In this document: piece by piece, positions 9,569 through 18,764 of the stretch | Position numbering within the stretch: position 1 is the stretch's first letter | Layout of the letters: each line of letters opens with the position of its first letter | Program-made: the position numbers and the translations under genes | DNA from: Pseudomonadota bacterium | Lineage (GTDB): Bacteria; Pseudomonadota; Alphaproteobacteria; SP197 | Reading direction: 5' to 3' | Length of the DNA stretch: 64,000 nucleotides | Assembly: GCA_039028155.1 (NCBI GenBank) | Contig: JBCCIS010000015.1 | Span: forward strand, 36,772-100,771 | Notes under the pieces: model-generated | Database searches by the model: none | Told to the model about the DNA's origin: nothing | What the model saw: the letters and a program-made list of their open reading frames with translations, nothing else

Positions 9569-10522
9569 TCAAGGGTCGAGAAAGTAGGCATCGGCTGACG
9601 GCAGGCTGCTGATGAGCTTGTGGTCGGACAGGAAGCTGGCGAAGCTCTCGAAGCGAGCCCTGTCGACAAGGCCCGGGCGCAGCGCGAAGAACGGCGCCGT
9701 CGCGTGCCAGGATTTGTAGTTCAGGGTGTTGTCGAGCTTGCCGTCATACTTGATGAAATCGAGCCAGGCGGCTTCCGGGTCGTCGGCAATGGCGCGCGCG
9801 CCGCGTTCGACAGCGGTCAGAAACTTGGCGACGACATCGGCATCGGCGTTGTTTCTGTCAACGATGTAGAGAAGCTCGCTATAGGGCGGGATCGCCTGGT
9901 TCTCAATATCGAACACGCGCGGCGACTTGCCGGCCATGTCGACCTGGTAGGGCTCGAAGTTGCGGTAGACATCCGTCAACGCGTCGACCTTGCCGTCGAG
10001 CAACGCGGGCACCATCGTAAAGCCGACATCGACCAGCGTGATGTCGTCCATGGTGATGCCATGTGCCGCGAGCGACAGTTCGAAGAGCGCGCGCTCGACC
10101 TTTTCGCTGTCGGCATAGCCGACTTTCTTGCCGGCGAGGTCGGCGATCGATTGAACGTCCCCGTCCTCCAGGACCAACACGACATTGAGCGGCACGGGGA
10201 TCAGCGTGCCGACCACGGCCAAGGGGCTGCCGCCGGCGATCTCGATCTGGGTCCGCGGCTGATCGGACATGCCGATCACGGCGCGTCCGTCGAGCACCAT
10301 GGTGACGTTGTCCATGGTGTCGGTCGGCGTCACGATGGTTACGTCCAGGCCGGCATCGGTGAAGTAACCGCGCTCCAGCGCCACGATGACGGGACCGTGG
10401 TCGGGATTGACGAACCAGTCGACGCCGATGTTGACCTTCTTGAGCGCCTCGTCGGCCATGGACGATGTGGCAAACAGACACATCAAGGCGGTCGCGACGC
10501 CGCGAACGAACCACCGGGTCAT
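9569..10522 (-). CDS. ABC transporter substrate-binding protein, NMT1/THI5-like
   Basis: 317-residue periplasmic binding protein with a signal peptide (…FATSSMADEALKK). The NMT1/SsuA fold is supported by VNIGVDWFVNPDHGPVIVALERGYFTDAGL, a pattern close to ThiY-type pyrimidine-precursor binders, then DLAGKKVGYAD. No permease or ATPase gene lies next to it, so it is an orphan in this window and must use a transporter encoded elsewhere or have another role. GAGG precedes the ATG. Ligand could be a thiamine-precursor pyrimidine, a nitrile or a sulfonate. Confidence 0.82.
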   Translation of the reverse strand: MTRWFVRGVATALMCLFATSSMADEALKKVNIGVDWFVNPDHGPVIVALERGYFTDAGLDVTIVTPTDTMDNVTMVLDGRAVIGMSDQPRTQIEIAGGSPLAVVGTLIPVPLNVVLVLEDGDVQSIADLAGKKVGYADSEKVERALFELSLAAHGITMDDITLVDVGFTMVPALLDGKVDALTDVYRNFEPYQVDMAGKSPRVFDIENQAIPPYSELLYIVDRNNADADVVAKFLTAVERGARAIADDPEAAWLDFIKYDGKLDNTLNYKSWHATAPFFALRPGLVDRARFESFASFLSDHKLISSLPSADAYFLDP

Positions 10523-10646
10523 CTGGAACCTCCTGGTGTTTGAAAAGGGACGTCATCATATCAGCATTCCAACGCCGTTCCGCTGGCCGTTGCATTCCAA
10601 TGGCGCGTCGGGCATCTAAGGATCGGGTTCGGCACGGGAGGCCGGC

Positions 10647-12308
10647 ATGGCCAAAACAAGCATCTATGATGACCATTTGGGGCGGAACGCGGCCAATCAT
10701 GTGCCGTTGACGCCGCTCTCCATCTTGCCCCGGACGGCGGCGATCTATCCCGAGCGCACGGCCTATATCCACGGCCCCCTCAAGCGGACCTACCGCGAGT
10801 ATCACGAGCGCTGCCGCAAGCTTGCCTCGGCGCTTGTCGCGCGCGGCATCGGCAAGGGCGATACGGTCGCGATCATGGCCGCCAACATCCCGGCCTTTCT
10901 GGAAGCGAGCTTCGGCGTGCCCGCCACCGGCGGCGTCTTGAACTCGCTCAACACCAGGCTCGACGCGGCGGCGATCGCGTTCATCCTGGATCATGGCGAG
11001 GCCAAGGTGCTGCTGACCGACACCGCCTTTTCCGGCATCATCAAGGACGCGCTAAGCCAGGCGAAGGTCGAGCCGCTGGTCGTCGACATCGATGACCCGG
11101 AGAACTCAGCCGGCGGCGAACGTTTGGGCGAGATCGAGTACGAAGACTTTATCGCCGCTGGCGATCCCGAAGGCCCGTGGCGCATGCCCGACGACGAGTG
11201 GGACGCGATCACGCTGAACTACACGTCCGGCACGACCGGCGACCCGAAAGGCGTCGTCTATCATCACCGCGGCGCCTATCTGCTGGCCATGGGCAACGTG
11301 CTGTCATGGGCGATGCAGCGCGAGCCGAACTATCTGTGGACGCTACCGATGTTCCACTGCAACGGCTGGTGCTTCCCGTGGACCCTGCCGCTTGTGACCG
11401 GCACCAGTGTGTGTCTGCGTCAGGTCGCGGCCAAACCCATCTTCGACGCCATCGCCGATCACCATGTGACGCATTTCTGCGGCGCACCGATCGTCTTGAA
11501 CATGCTGATCAACGCCAAGCCGGAGGAACGGCGGACTTGGGACCATAAAGTCCAGGTCATGACGGCGGCGAGCGCGCCGCCTGCCTCGGTCCTGGCGCAC
11601 ATGGACGAGATGGGTTTCGACGTCGCCCACGTCTACGGCCTGACGGAAACTTACGGCCCGGCGGCGGTCTGCGCCTGGCATGACGAGTGGGACGATTTGC
11701 CGATCGAGGAGAAGGCAGATCTCAAAGCGCGCCAGGGCGTCGCCTATCCCGTGCTGGAGGCGCTCACGGTCGGCGACGCGGAGACCTGCGAACCCGTGCC
11801 CGCCGATGGTGAATCCATGGGCGAGGTCCTGTTCCGCGGCAACGTCGTGATGAAGGGGTATCTGAAGAACCCCAAGTCGACGGATGCCGCCTTTGCTGGT
11901 GGCTGGTTCCATTCCGGCGATCTGGGCGTGATGCATTCCGACGGCTATATCCAGCTCAAAGACCGCGCCAAGGACATCATCATCTCAGGCGGCGAGAACA
12001 TCTCGACGCTGGAGGTCGAAAGCGTGCTTTACCGGCATCCCCAGGTGCTGGAGGCCGCCGTCGTGGCGCGGCCCGATGAGAAGTGGGGCGAAACGCCGTG
12101 CGCCTTCGTCACGCTGAAAGACGGGGAAAAGGCGAGCGAGGAGGAGATTATCGCCTTCTGCCGCGATAACATGGCGCGCTTCAAGGCGCCCAAGACGGTC
12201 GTGTTCGGGGACCTGCCCAAGACCTCGACCGGCAAGGTGCAGAAGTACGTGCTGCGCGATATGGCCAGCGCGATGAACCAACAGGGCGCGCAGAACCAAC
12301 AGGATTGA
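10647..12308 (+). CDS. acyl-CoA synthetase, DmdB/AlkK-like
   Basis: 553-residue adenylate-forming ligase for a medium-chain or branched fatty acid, or 3-methylthiopropionate, by similarity of layout to the DmdB/AlkK/plant AAE clade. Signature elements are LTPLSILPRTAAIYPER at the N-terminus, NYTSGTTGDPKGV, LPMFHCNGWCFPW, VYGLTETYGP, GWFHSGDLGV, KDIIISGGENIS and the terminal TSTGKVQKYVLR. GGGAGG lies just upstream of the ATG. Its stop overlaps the region of the hldE start, so the two are probably cotranscribed although the pathways differ. Confidence 0.92.
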   Translation: MAKTSIYDDHLGRNAANHVPLTPLSILPRTAAIYPERTAYIHGPLKRTYREYHERCRKLASALVARGIGKGDTVAIMAANIPAFLEASFGVPATGGVLNSLNTRLDAAAIAFILDHGEAKVLLTDTAFSGIIKDALSQAKVEPLVVDIDDPENSAGGERLGEIEYEDFIAAGDPEGPWRMPDDEWDAITLNYTSGTTGDPKGVVYHHRGAYLLAMGNVLSWAMQREPNYLWTLPMFHCNGWCFPWTLPLVTGTSVCLRQVAAKPIFDAIADHHVTHFCGAPIVLNMLINAKPEERRTWDHKVQVMTAASAPPASVLAHMDEMGFDVAHVYGLTETYGPAAVCAWHDEWDDLPIEEKADLKARQGVAYPVLEALTVGDAETCEPVPADGESMGEVLFRGNVVMKGYLKNPKSTDAAFAGGWFHSGDLGVMHSDGYIQLKDRAKDIIISGGENISTLEVESVLYRHPQVLEAAVVARPDEKWGETPCAFVTLKDGEKASEEEIIAFCRDNMARFKAPKTVVFGDLPKTSTGKVQKYVLRDMASAMNQQGAQNQQD

Positions 12309-12313
12309 GACCG

Positions 12314-13777
12314 ATGCCCGAGAAACAAGCGCTTCTTTCCGCCATCGGCGGCCTGGCCGGCGCGCAGGTCATGTGCATCGGCGATCTGATGCTGGACCGT
12401 TTCGTCTATGGCGAGGTCGACCGCGTCTCACCGGAGGCGCCGATCCCGGTGTTTTTGGTCGGCAACGAGGAAAGCATGCTGGGTGGCGCCGGCAATGTGG
12501 TGCGCAACCTGGTCGCCCTCGGCCTTGAGGCCTGTCTGGTCGCGGTGGTCGGCGACGACGCCACCGGACATGACCTGGTCGAGATGGTGGGCGAGGAATC
12601 GCAGATCGAGCCCTATCTGCTGGTCGAGCGCGCCCGGCGCTCGACGACCAAGGTGCGCTATGTCGCGAGCGGCCAGCAGATGTTACGCGCCGACCGGGAG
12701 ACCGAACGTCCGATCGAAGCGGCGACGCGCGCGCGCATCATCGACATTGTCGCGGCCGGGCTGGATGGCATCGGCGCGGTGATCCTGTCGGACTACGCGA
12801 AGGGTGTCCTGGCGGGTGACGTTCTGGAAACCATCATCGCGCATGCGCGCGACGCCGGCGTTCCCGTCGTCGTCGACCCCAAGGGCGGCGATTTTTCGAT
12901 CTATCGCGGCGCGACCGTGTTGACCCCGAACCGCAAGGAGCTGACCCAAGCGACCCGCATGCTGGCGGAAACCGATGACGAGATCGTGGCCGCCGCGCGG
13001 CGCGCGATCGAAGAGTGTGGTGTCGAAGCGATCCTGGCGACCCGGGGCGCCGACGGACTGTCGCTCGTCACCGCCGACGGCGCGGTGGTGCACATGCCCG
13101 CCGAAGCGCGCGAGGTCTATGACGTGTCCGGCGCCGGCGACACGGTGGTGGCGACCATCGCCGCGGCGCTGGCGCGCCAGATGGATCTGCCATCGGCCGC
13201 CAGCCTGGCCAACATCGCCGGCGGTATCGTGGTCGGCAAGATTGGCACCGCGGTGGTGCATCGCGAAGAGCTTGAACGTGTCCTGCGCGCGGAATCCCTG
13301 CACGCCAACGAGGACAAGATCATCTCCGCGGCGGCGGCGCTGGACCTGGTCAAGCGGTGGCGCGCCCAGGGCCAGAAAATCGGTTTCACGAACGGCTGTT
13401 TCGACCTGCTGCACCCAGGCCACGTGTCGTTGATGCGCCAGTCGCGCGCGCGCTGTGACCGGCTGATCGTCGGCCTGAACAGCGATGCATCGGTGTCACG
13501 GCTGAAAGGCCCCGACCGCCCGGTCCAGGACGAATCCGCCAGAGCCCAGGTGATAGCCTCGCTGGGCGACGTCGATGCCGTCGTCATCTACGAAGAGGAC
13601 ACGCCCCTGGAACTGCTGGAGCTGTTGCGCCCGGACGTCTTGATCAAGGGCGCCGATTACACCGAGGACCAGGTCGTCGGCGCCACCGAGGTCAGGTCCT
13701 GGGGCGGCGACGTCTATCTGGCCGAGCTGATCGACGGCCAAAGCACGTCGACCACGATTTCGCGGCTGACGGCCTGA
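12314..13777 (+). CDS. hldE: bifunctional heptose-7-phosphate kinase / heptose-1-phosphate adenylyltransferase
   Basis: Makes ADP-heptose precursors for lipopolysaccharide inner core. The first 320 residues are a ribokinase-family (PfkB) domain: GDLMLDRFVYGEV, LGGAGNVVRNL, VVDPKGGDF and the catalytic YDVSGAGDTVVA. Residues from about 355 form a nucleotidyltransferase: FTNGCFDLLHPGH with HxGH, and the late STSTTISRL. The 487-residue fused form is the usual proteobacterial one. I chose the ATG at 12314 (AGGA nine bases upstream) over an in-frame TTG at 12305. A 9-bp hairpin at 13850-13878 lies downstream. Confidence 0.95.
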   Translation: MPEKQALLSAIGGLAGAQVMCIGDLMLDRFVYGEVDRVSPEAPIPVFLVGNEESMLGGAGNVVRNLVALGLEACLVAVVGDDATGHDLVEMVGEESQIEPYLLVERARRSTTKVRYVASGQQMLRADRETERPIEAATRARIIDIVAAGLDGIGAVILSDYAKGVLAGDVLETIIAHARDAGVPVVVDPKGGDFSIYRGATVLTPNRKELTQATRMLAETDDEIVAAARRAIEECGVEAILATRGADGLSLVTADGAVVHMPAEAREVYDVSGAGDTVVATIAAALARQMDLPSAASLANIAGGIVVGKIGTAVVHREELERVLRAESLHANEDKIISAAAALDLVKRWRAQGQKIGFTNGCFDLLHPGHVSLMRQSRARCDRLIVGLNSDASVSRLKGPDRPVQDESARAQVIASLGDVDAVVIYEEDTPLELLELLRPDVLIKGADYTEDQVVGATEVRSWGGDVYLAELIDGQSTSTTISRLTA

Positions 13778-13882
13778 TCTCGATCGATCTGGTGATGCAT
13801 GAAAGGGTTGCCTGACCGCGATCGGCGGCGTGCCAGGCTATGCTTCCGGGGTCGGGCCGCAGTGATGTCGGCCCGACCGGCA

Positions 13883-13914
13883 ACAAAAAACCCGGAGCGC
13901 TTGTGCGATCCGGG
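13883..13914 (-). terminator. intrinsic terminator of DUF465 gene
   Basis: On the minus strand a CCCGGATCG / CGCTCCGGG-type stem (13891-13914) is followed by six T (13885-13890), just 11 bases past the DUF465 stop. It faces hldE, so it can also separate the two convergent units. A second hairpin, GTCGGGCC 13851-13858 with 13870-13877, sits beside it without a T-run. Confidence 0.85.
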
Positions 13915-13925
13915 TGTGCGAGAGG

Positions 13926-14096
13926 CTAAGAGAAGCCTTCCCTCTTGGTCAATTCCTCCTTGACCTTCAGTTTCTCCCTCTTCAACTCGGTCAGGTGGAC
14001 CTGATCCGGGAGAGGACGGCTGATTTCTTCGTCAATCTGACGCTCGAGATCAGCGTGAACGGTCTCCAGTTCCGCCATATCAACCATTTGGCCCAT
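13926..14096 (-). CDS. DUF465 (YdcH-like) small protein
   Basis: 56-residue all-helical protein of the YdcH/DUF465 family, function unknown. It has the typical charged helix pair: LETVHADLERQIDEEI, then HLTELKREKLKVKEEL. I prefer the ATG at 14096 because GGAGG lies seven bases upstream; an upstream GTG at 14123 would add nine residues. A strong intrinsic terminator follows immediately. It is divergent from ubiX. Confidence 0.8.
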   Translation of the reverse strand: MGQMVDMAELETVHADLERQIDEEISRPLPDQVHLTELKREKLKVKEELTKREGFS

Positions 14097-14226
14097 CGGC
14101 ACCTCCAGATTAAGGTTGCTCACGCGTGGACCACTCGGTGCGCATCACGGCCTCTTCCGATTCGGAGCCAAGCCGGATGCGCGCCGTCATGGTCCTAACG
14201 AAATAGTATAGCTCGGGACGACGACC

Positions 14227-14811
14227 ATGGCGACTCCACAAAGGCTGATCGTTGGAATCAGCGGCGCTTCGGGCATTGTCTACGGCATCCGCCTGCTTCA
14301 GGCGCTGCGCGATCTGGCGATCGAAAGTCATCTGGTCATGTCGAAAACCGCAGAATTGACGGCTTCCTACGAGTCGTCTCTGTCCGGGGCCAAAATCCGC
14401 GCCCTGGCTGATCATGTCCACAAGGACGGCGATCTCGGCGCGCTGCCCTCCAGCGGCTCGTTCAAGACACTAGGTATGGTAGTGGCGCCGTGCTCGATCC
14501 GCAGCATGTCGGAGATCGCCACGGGCACCACGACCACGCTGCTGACCCGCGCCGCCGACGTGACCTTGAAGGAAAAGCGCCGCCTGGTCCTGATGGTGCG
14601 CGAGACGCCGCTGCATGCCGGCCACCTGCGCAACATGCTGGCGTTGGCTGAGATGGGCGCGGTCATCGCCCCACCGGTGCCGGCGTTCTACACCAAACCC
14701 CAGACCATCGACGACCTGGTCGACCACGCGGTCGGGCGGGTGCTGGACCTGTTCGACATCGACAATGACCTTGCGAAACGCTGGGACGCGATCCACCCCA
14801 AGGATGGCTAG
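14227..14811 (+). CDS. ubiX: flavin prenyltransferase
   Basis: Makes prenylated FMN, the cofactor of UbiD-type decarboxylases in ubiquinone synthesis. 194 residues, the normal length. It begins with the flavin-binding RLIVGISGASGIVYG; SGSFKTLGMVVAPCS and the MSEIATGTT segment follow. The phosphate-binding region RRLVLMVRETPLHAGHLRNM and APPVPAFYTKPQT complete the family pattern. ubiD is not in the window. The nearby COQ9 gene also belongs to quinone synthesis but is about 13 kb away. Confidence 0.95.
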   Translation: MATPQRLIVGISGASGIVYGIRLLQALRDLAIESHLVMSKTAELTASYESSLSGAKIRALADHVHKDGDLGALPSSGSFKTLGMVVAPCSIRSMSEIATGTTTTLLTRAADVTLKEKRRLVLMVRETPLHAGHLRNMLALAEMGAVIAPPVPAFYTKPQTIDDLVDHAVGRVLDLFDIDNDLAKRWDAIHPKDG

Positions 14812-15359
14812 CCGCTGAGTGCCTTATCGAGCGCCGCTTCTGCGGCATCGGCACCGGCGTCGGGGCAGCCGGCTTTGAGCAGGGCGAGCAAGGCCGTACG
14901 GTCTTCGGCGGCGAGCGGCGCGGAGTTTAGACCGGCGACGGCGGCGAGACCCGCGGCGGCGGTGGCGAGATCGCCGGACTCCTTGACCTCGTGCGCTGCC
15001 GGCGCCGTGGTCGCTGAAATCAACATGATCTGCTCGATCTGTTCGGCTTCCAGTTCGAGGCCCAGGAGCTTTTTGCGCAGTTCCTCGACCTCCTCGGCCG
15101 GCGCATCCTTGATGCCGCCTTTGAGGTCGCGGCGCAGCTGGCGGATCGGTTCGATGGCGGTGGCACGCACCGGCGCCATGGTCTGGGTCAAGGCGGCGGC
15201 ACCGGCGGGATCAAGCGCCGTCCGGCCGGTGGCGGCGAGCCAGAGGACATAGATCAGCAGATTGACGTCGCTGCCGCGCGCGTCCTGCAGGTGGATGGCC
15301 GCGCCTTGAAACCCCTCGCGCGGGTAGACCTTGAGTGAGAAATCCCAGAGTTCCGACAT
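14808..15359 (-). CDS. TIGR02444 family protein
   Basis: 183 residues. The start MSELWDFSLKVY is the family-defining N-terminus, followed by VNLLIYVLWLAATGR. The role is unknown; members are small cytoplasmic alphaproteobacterial and gammaproteobacterial proteins. The ATG at 15359 has GGGGA upstream and is preferred to an in-frame one at 15389. Its 3' end overlaps the ubiX 3' end by four bases (convergent). An Ala-rich C-terminal helical tail follows the core. Confidence 0.8.
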   Translation of the reverse strand: MSELWDFSLKVYPREGFQGAAIHLQDARGSDVNLLIYVLWLAATGRTALDPAGAAALTQTMAPVRATAIEPIRQLRRDLKGGIKDAPAEEVEELRKKLLGLELEAEQIEQIMLISATTAPAAHEVKESGDLATAAAGLAAVAGLNSAPLAAEDRTALLALLKAGCPDAGADAAEAALDKALSG

Positions 15360-15413
15360 CGCGCGTCCCCTTTGCTGACCCCATGGCAACGCAGGGCGGA
15401 TGCCGACAATGGG

Positions 15414-16151
15414 TCAGCTCGCGCCGCGTTCCTCATGCTTGTGCGTGTACATGGCCTTGTCCGCCATGGCCAGCGCGGAGGCCGCGTCATCGCGCGATGT
15501 CAACGTGTGGACGCCGAAGGAGATGGTCACATTGATGGGACCGCCGCCGACGATCAGCGGCTTGCCCTGGGCCATGACCGGCTGCTCGGCGATCAACTTG
15601 GCGATCTCGGAGACTTTCTTGATCGCCTGATCGGTATCGGCATGGGGCAGAATCAGGCCAAACTCGTCGCCGCCGAGGCGCCCGACCAGATCCGAGCGGC
15701 GCAGGTTCTCGACCAGCATGTTGGCGACATGAAGCAGCGCCAGATCGCCGGTGACATGGCCGTGCTGGTCGTTGATCTCCTTCATGCGGTTGAGGTCGAC
15801 GTAGACCACGCTGGATGGGATCTTGTGGCGGTAGGCATAGGCGATCGTGCGGTCAAGCTCGCGCATGAAGGCCCGGCGGTTGGCGACCGGCGTCAGCGCG
15901 TCCTGATCGGTCAGGCGCTCCAGGTACTCAATGCGGGAACGGGTATTGAACAGCTCCCGGCGCAGGCGCTCGACGTCCTCCAGCAAGCGGATGATCGTCG
16001 ACCGCACATGGGGGGTCATCTGCTCTTTCGGGATGCCGATCGCCTTGACCAGGTCGTCCGTCGCGTCCCCCGATGCGACAGCATCCCCGCCCTGTTTCGC
16101 CACGTTTGTTTCAGTGCGGGACACAGGTATCCCGTCGTTTTTTTCGCTCAT
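15414..16151 (-). CDS. diguanylate cyclase (GGDEF)
   Basis: 245 residues. Makes cyclic di-GMP from GTP. The GGDEF signature is intact at residues 160-164, and an RxxD product-inhibition site (R151, D154) stands exactly five residues before it. TDQDALTPVANRRAF begins the domain. The N-terminal 75 residues have no membrane segment and include a short coiled coil (LLEDVERLRRELFNTRSRIEYLERL), so the input is unknown and the protein is cytoplasmic. The ATG at 16151 has AAAGGA upstream. There is no EAL domain. Confidence 0.9.
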   Translation of the reverse strand: MSEKNDGIPVSRTETNVAKQGGDAVASGDATDDLVKAIGIPKEQMTPHVRSTIIRLLEDVERLRRELFNTRSRIEYLERLTDQDALTPVANRRAFMRELDRTIAYAYRHKIPSSVVYVDLNRMKEINDQHGHVTGDLALLHVANMLVENLRRSDLVGRLGGDEFGLILPHADTDQAIKKVSEIAKLIAEQPVMAQGKPLIVGGGPINVTISFGVHTLTSRDDAASALAMADKAMYTHKHEERGAS

Positions 16152-16423
16152 GACATCCTTTCCCCCCTTTTGATCCATTTCTGGACCTTATCCAAGGCCC
16201 CGGATGCGTGGGCTCTGGCAAATGGTTGTTCACACGCTCGCAGTCTAATGTCACGGTCCGATCGTGGCTTCGGCCGCAACGTTGTTCACCTGAGTGATGC
16301 AGCAAACGTGCCAGTGCGGGGATCCCCCTCCGAAATTCCCGGCGGAGGCGATACAGAGCTTGAGGTTACCCCCCTAAGACACCAGAATGGCCGCCTTTTT
16401 TCACAAGCCGGGAAACGAGCGCC

Positions 16424-16921
16424 ATGGCGAGCGAGGCCCCTCGCGTCGGGATTATCATGGGCAGTCAGTCGGACTGGGAGACCATGCGCCACGCGGCCGA
16501 AACGCTGGAGGAGCTGGGTGTGGCCTGTGAATCCAAGATCATGTCAGCGCACCGGACGCCCGACCGCATGTTCGCCTACGCGGAGGCCGCCAAGGGGCGC
16601 GGGCTGCAGGTCATCATCGCCGGCGCCGGCGGCGCGGCGCATTTGCCGGGCATGACGGCGTCGAAGACACCGCTGCCGGTGCTTGGCGTCCCGGTCGAAA
16701 GCAAGGCGCTGAGCGGCATGGACAGTCTGCTCTCCATCGCCCAGATGCCCGGTGGCATCCCGGTCGGCACGCTCGCGATCGGCCGCGCCGGCGCGATCAA
16801 CGCGGCGCTTCTGGCCGCCGCCATCGTCGCCCTGCAGGATGACAAGGTGGCCCAGGCGCTGGATGCCTGGCGGGCCAATCAAACCGCGAACGTGGCCGAT
16901 GAACCGGTCGATCAGGCTTGA
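16424..16921 (+). CDS. purE: N5-carboxyaminoimidazole ribonucleotide mutase
   Basis: Class I PurE, which converts N5-CAIR to CAIR in purine synthesis. 165 residues. Family motifs [36 protein letters not shown] and LGVPV are present. It overlaps purK (stop TGA 16919-16921 within the next start), which gives the standard purEK translational coupling. It starts at ATG 16424. Confidence 0.96.
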   Translation: MASEAPRVGIIMGSQSDWETMRHAAETLEELGVACESKIMSAHRTPDRMFAYAEAAKGRGLQVIIAGAGGAAHLPGMTASKTPLPVLGVPVESKALSGMDSLLSIAQMPGGIPVGTLAIGRAGAINAALLAAAIVALQDDKVAQALDAWRANQTANVADEPVDQA

Positions 16922-18024
16922 GCGGCGCGGGCGTGGCTGACGACGGACGGGTTATCGCGCCCGGCGGCACGATCGGTATTGTCGGTGGCGGCCAGCTGGG
17001 CCGCATGGCGGCCCTTGCCGCCGCGCCGCTCGGCTACCGCTGCCATGTCTTTTGTCCCGACGCGGATAGCCCGGCCGAACAGGTCGCCGACAAGGCGACG
17101 GTCGCGCCCTATGATGATGCAGAGGCGCTCGACCGGTTCGCCTCAGAGGTCGACGTCATCACCTATGAGTTCGAGAACCTGCCAACCGAAGCCTTCGCGC
17201 GCATGGGCCAGAAGGCACCGGTGCGCCCGCACTGGCGCTGCCTGGAGACGACCCAGCACCGGGTGACGGAAAAGGACTTCATCAACGCGCAAGGTATCGG
17301 CACCGCGCCCTACCAATTGGTGCGCGGGCCCGACGAGCTTGCCACGGCACTAGAAGCGATCGGCACGCCGGCGGTCCTGAAGACGACCCGGCTGGGCTAT
17401 GACGGCAAAGGCCAAGTCGGGATCGGGGACGGCGACGACCCAGCCGAGGCGTGGACCGCCATGAACGGCGACGAAGGCGTGCTGGAAGGTTTTGTCGGTT
17501 TCCGCTGCGAGGTCTCGGCGATCATCGCGCGCGGGCTGGACGGCAAGACCGCGGCCTTCGACGTGGTCGAGAACCGGCACGCCAACCACATACTGGCAAC
17601 GACGACGGCGCCCGCCTCCATCTCTGACGATCTGGCGCGCGAGGCCCAGGCGATGGCGGCGACGCTTGCTTCGGCCCTTGACCTGGTCGGCCTGCTGGCG
17701 GTCGAGATGTTCGTCACGTCCGACGACCGGCTGCTGGTCAACGAGCTGGCGGCGCGGCCGCACAATTCCGGCCACTGGTCGATCGACGCCTGCCATGCCA
17801 GCCAGTTCGAACAGTTCGTGCGCGCCGTCTGCGGCCTGCCCCTGGGCGATCCGACCCGCCACAGCGACGCCGTCATGACCAATCTGTTGGGCGACGACAT
17901 CGACCAATGGCAGACGCTGGTCGCCGAACCCAATGCGCATCTGCACCTCTACGGCAAGGCCGAAGCCCGACCGGGCCGCAAGATGGGACATGTGACGCGG
18001 GTCGGCGCGCTGACAGAGCGCTGA
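16918..18024 (+). CDS. purK: 5-(carboxyamino)imidazole ribonucleotide synthase
   Basis: ATP-grasp enzyme that carboxylates AIR with bicarbonate and ATP. 368 residues. It begins [19 protein letters not shown], with [20 protein letters not shown] (ATP-binding) and [14 protein letters not shown] near the end. The start is either the TTG at 16918, overlapping the purE stop, or the GTG at 16933; neither has a strong site, and coupling favours the first. The opposite-strand open frame is a shadow. Confidence 0.95.
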   Translation: MSGAGVADDGRVIAPGGTIGIVGGGQLGRMAALAAAPLGYRCHVFCPDADSPAEQVADKATVAPYDDAEALDRFASEVDVITYEFENLPTEAFARMGQKAPVRPHWRCLETTQHRVTEKDFINAQGIGTAPYQLVRGPDELATALEAIGTPAVLKTTRLGYDGKGQVGIGDGDDPAEAWTAMNGDEGVLEGFVGFRCEVSAIIARGLDGKTAAFDVVENRHANHILATTTAPASISDDLAREAQAMAATLASALDLVGLLAVEMFVTSDDRLLVNELAARPHNSGHWSIDACHASQFEQFVRAVCGLPLGDPTRHSDAVMTNLLGDDIDQWQTLVAEPNAHLHLYGKAEARPGRKMGHVTRVGALTER

Positions 18025-18044
18025 AGCCGGAAGCGCGTGGGCTG

Positions 18045-18653
18045 TTACGTCACGCGCGTCTGCTCCAACCCGGCGACAAAACGCGTCATCAGTGTCTCGG
18101 CCATCGCGTGGACGGTCTGGTCGGAGACGATCTGGAGCTTGCCTGAACCGGACAGCGAGCAGATACCGTGCAGGCTGGCCCATAAGATCCTCGCCGCGTC
18201 TTTCAGATTGTCGCGGTCGAGATCGGGCAGACGGCGGGCAAGTGTCGTTTCGATCAGGCCGAGGACCTGGTCAATCTTCTGTAGATACCAATCCGGCAGC
18301 GCCGCATCGCCGGATAGCCGGTGTTCGAACAAGACGCCCCAGAGATTCCGGTTGCCGTCGAGAAATGCGAGATAGCCCGCGAGCAGTGCCTTGAGATCGC
18401 GCGCCGGATCGTCGGTCTTGGCGACCTGCATCAGGTCGTCATAGAGCGCATCCAGGGTGCGGCCGTTCATGTGAACGATCAGATCGTCGAGGTCGTCGAA
18501 GACGTTGTAGAGCGTCCCCGGCGAATAGCCGATCGCGTGAGCGACACGACGCGCGGTGAGCGCCGACAGGCCGTCCTCACGGATAATGTCGCGCGCCGCA
18601 GCCAGGGCGAGATCATAGAGTTCCTCGCGGCTGTGATCGGTTCTGCGCGGCAT
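18045..18653 (-). CDS. TetR family transcriptional regulator
   Basis: 202 residues. The N-terminal helix-turn-helix is YDLALAAARDIIREDGLSALTARRVAHAIGYSPGTLYNVF, given here only to residue blocks: LTARRVAHAIGYSPGTLYNVF is the recognition region. The C-terminal half is a ligand domain of unknown ligand (TetR_C_33-like). The ATG at 18653 has AGGGAAA upstream. It is divergent from the lipid operon at 18765, with two palindromes between them, so I infer that it represses itself and that operon. Confidence 0.9.
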   Translation of the reverse strand: MPRRTDHSREELYDLALAAARDIIREDGLSALTARRVAHAIGYSPGTLYNVFDDLDDLIVHMNGRTLDALYDDLMQVAKTDDPARDLKALLAGYLAFLDGNRNLWGVLFEHRLSGDAALPDWYLQKIDQVLGLIETTLARRLPDLDRDNLKDAARILWASLHGICSLSGSGKLQIVSDQTVHAMAETLMTRFVAGLEQTRVT

Positions 18654-18698
18654 TTTCCCTGCTTTTTCCGTTAGTTCCGTTGATCTGAGAAAATTATA

Positions 18699-18744
18699 TT
18701 GAACGTCGTTCATAATCAACCCATATTTTGAACGTTGTTCAAAA
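18699..18744. promoter_or_regulatory. paired TetR-type operators
   Basis: Two copies of a palindrome lie between the divergent tetR and phospholipid genes: TTGAACGTCGTTCAT at 18699-18713 and TTTTGAACGTTGTTCAAAA at 18726-18744. Both have GAAC-N3-GTTC cores, centred at 18706 and 18735, 29 bases apart (about three helical turns). The position and symmetry are as expected for binding of the adjacent TetR dimer. Confidence 0.8.
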
Positions 18745-18764
18745 CAGCCTTGTGAGAGAACCTG

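Noticed and set aside
8318..9598. 426-codon plus-strand frame over prpE
   Set aside because: Antisense shadow; prpE has all its motifs.
14110..14190. 26-codon minus-strand frame upstream of the DUF465 gene as a leader peptide
   Set aside because: No codon bias towards any amino acid, no terminator after it, no conservation can be judged.
15372..16655. 427-codon plus-strand frame over the GGDEF gene and purE start
   Set aside because: The GGDEF and PurE proteins are certain; this frame is not protein-like.
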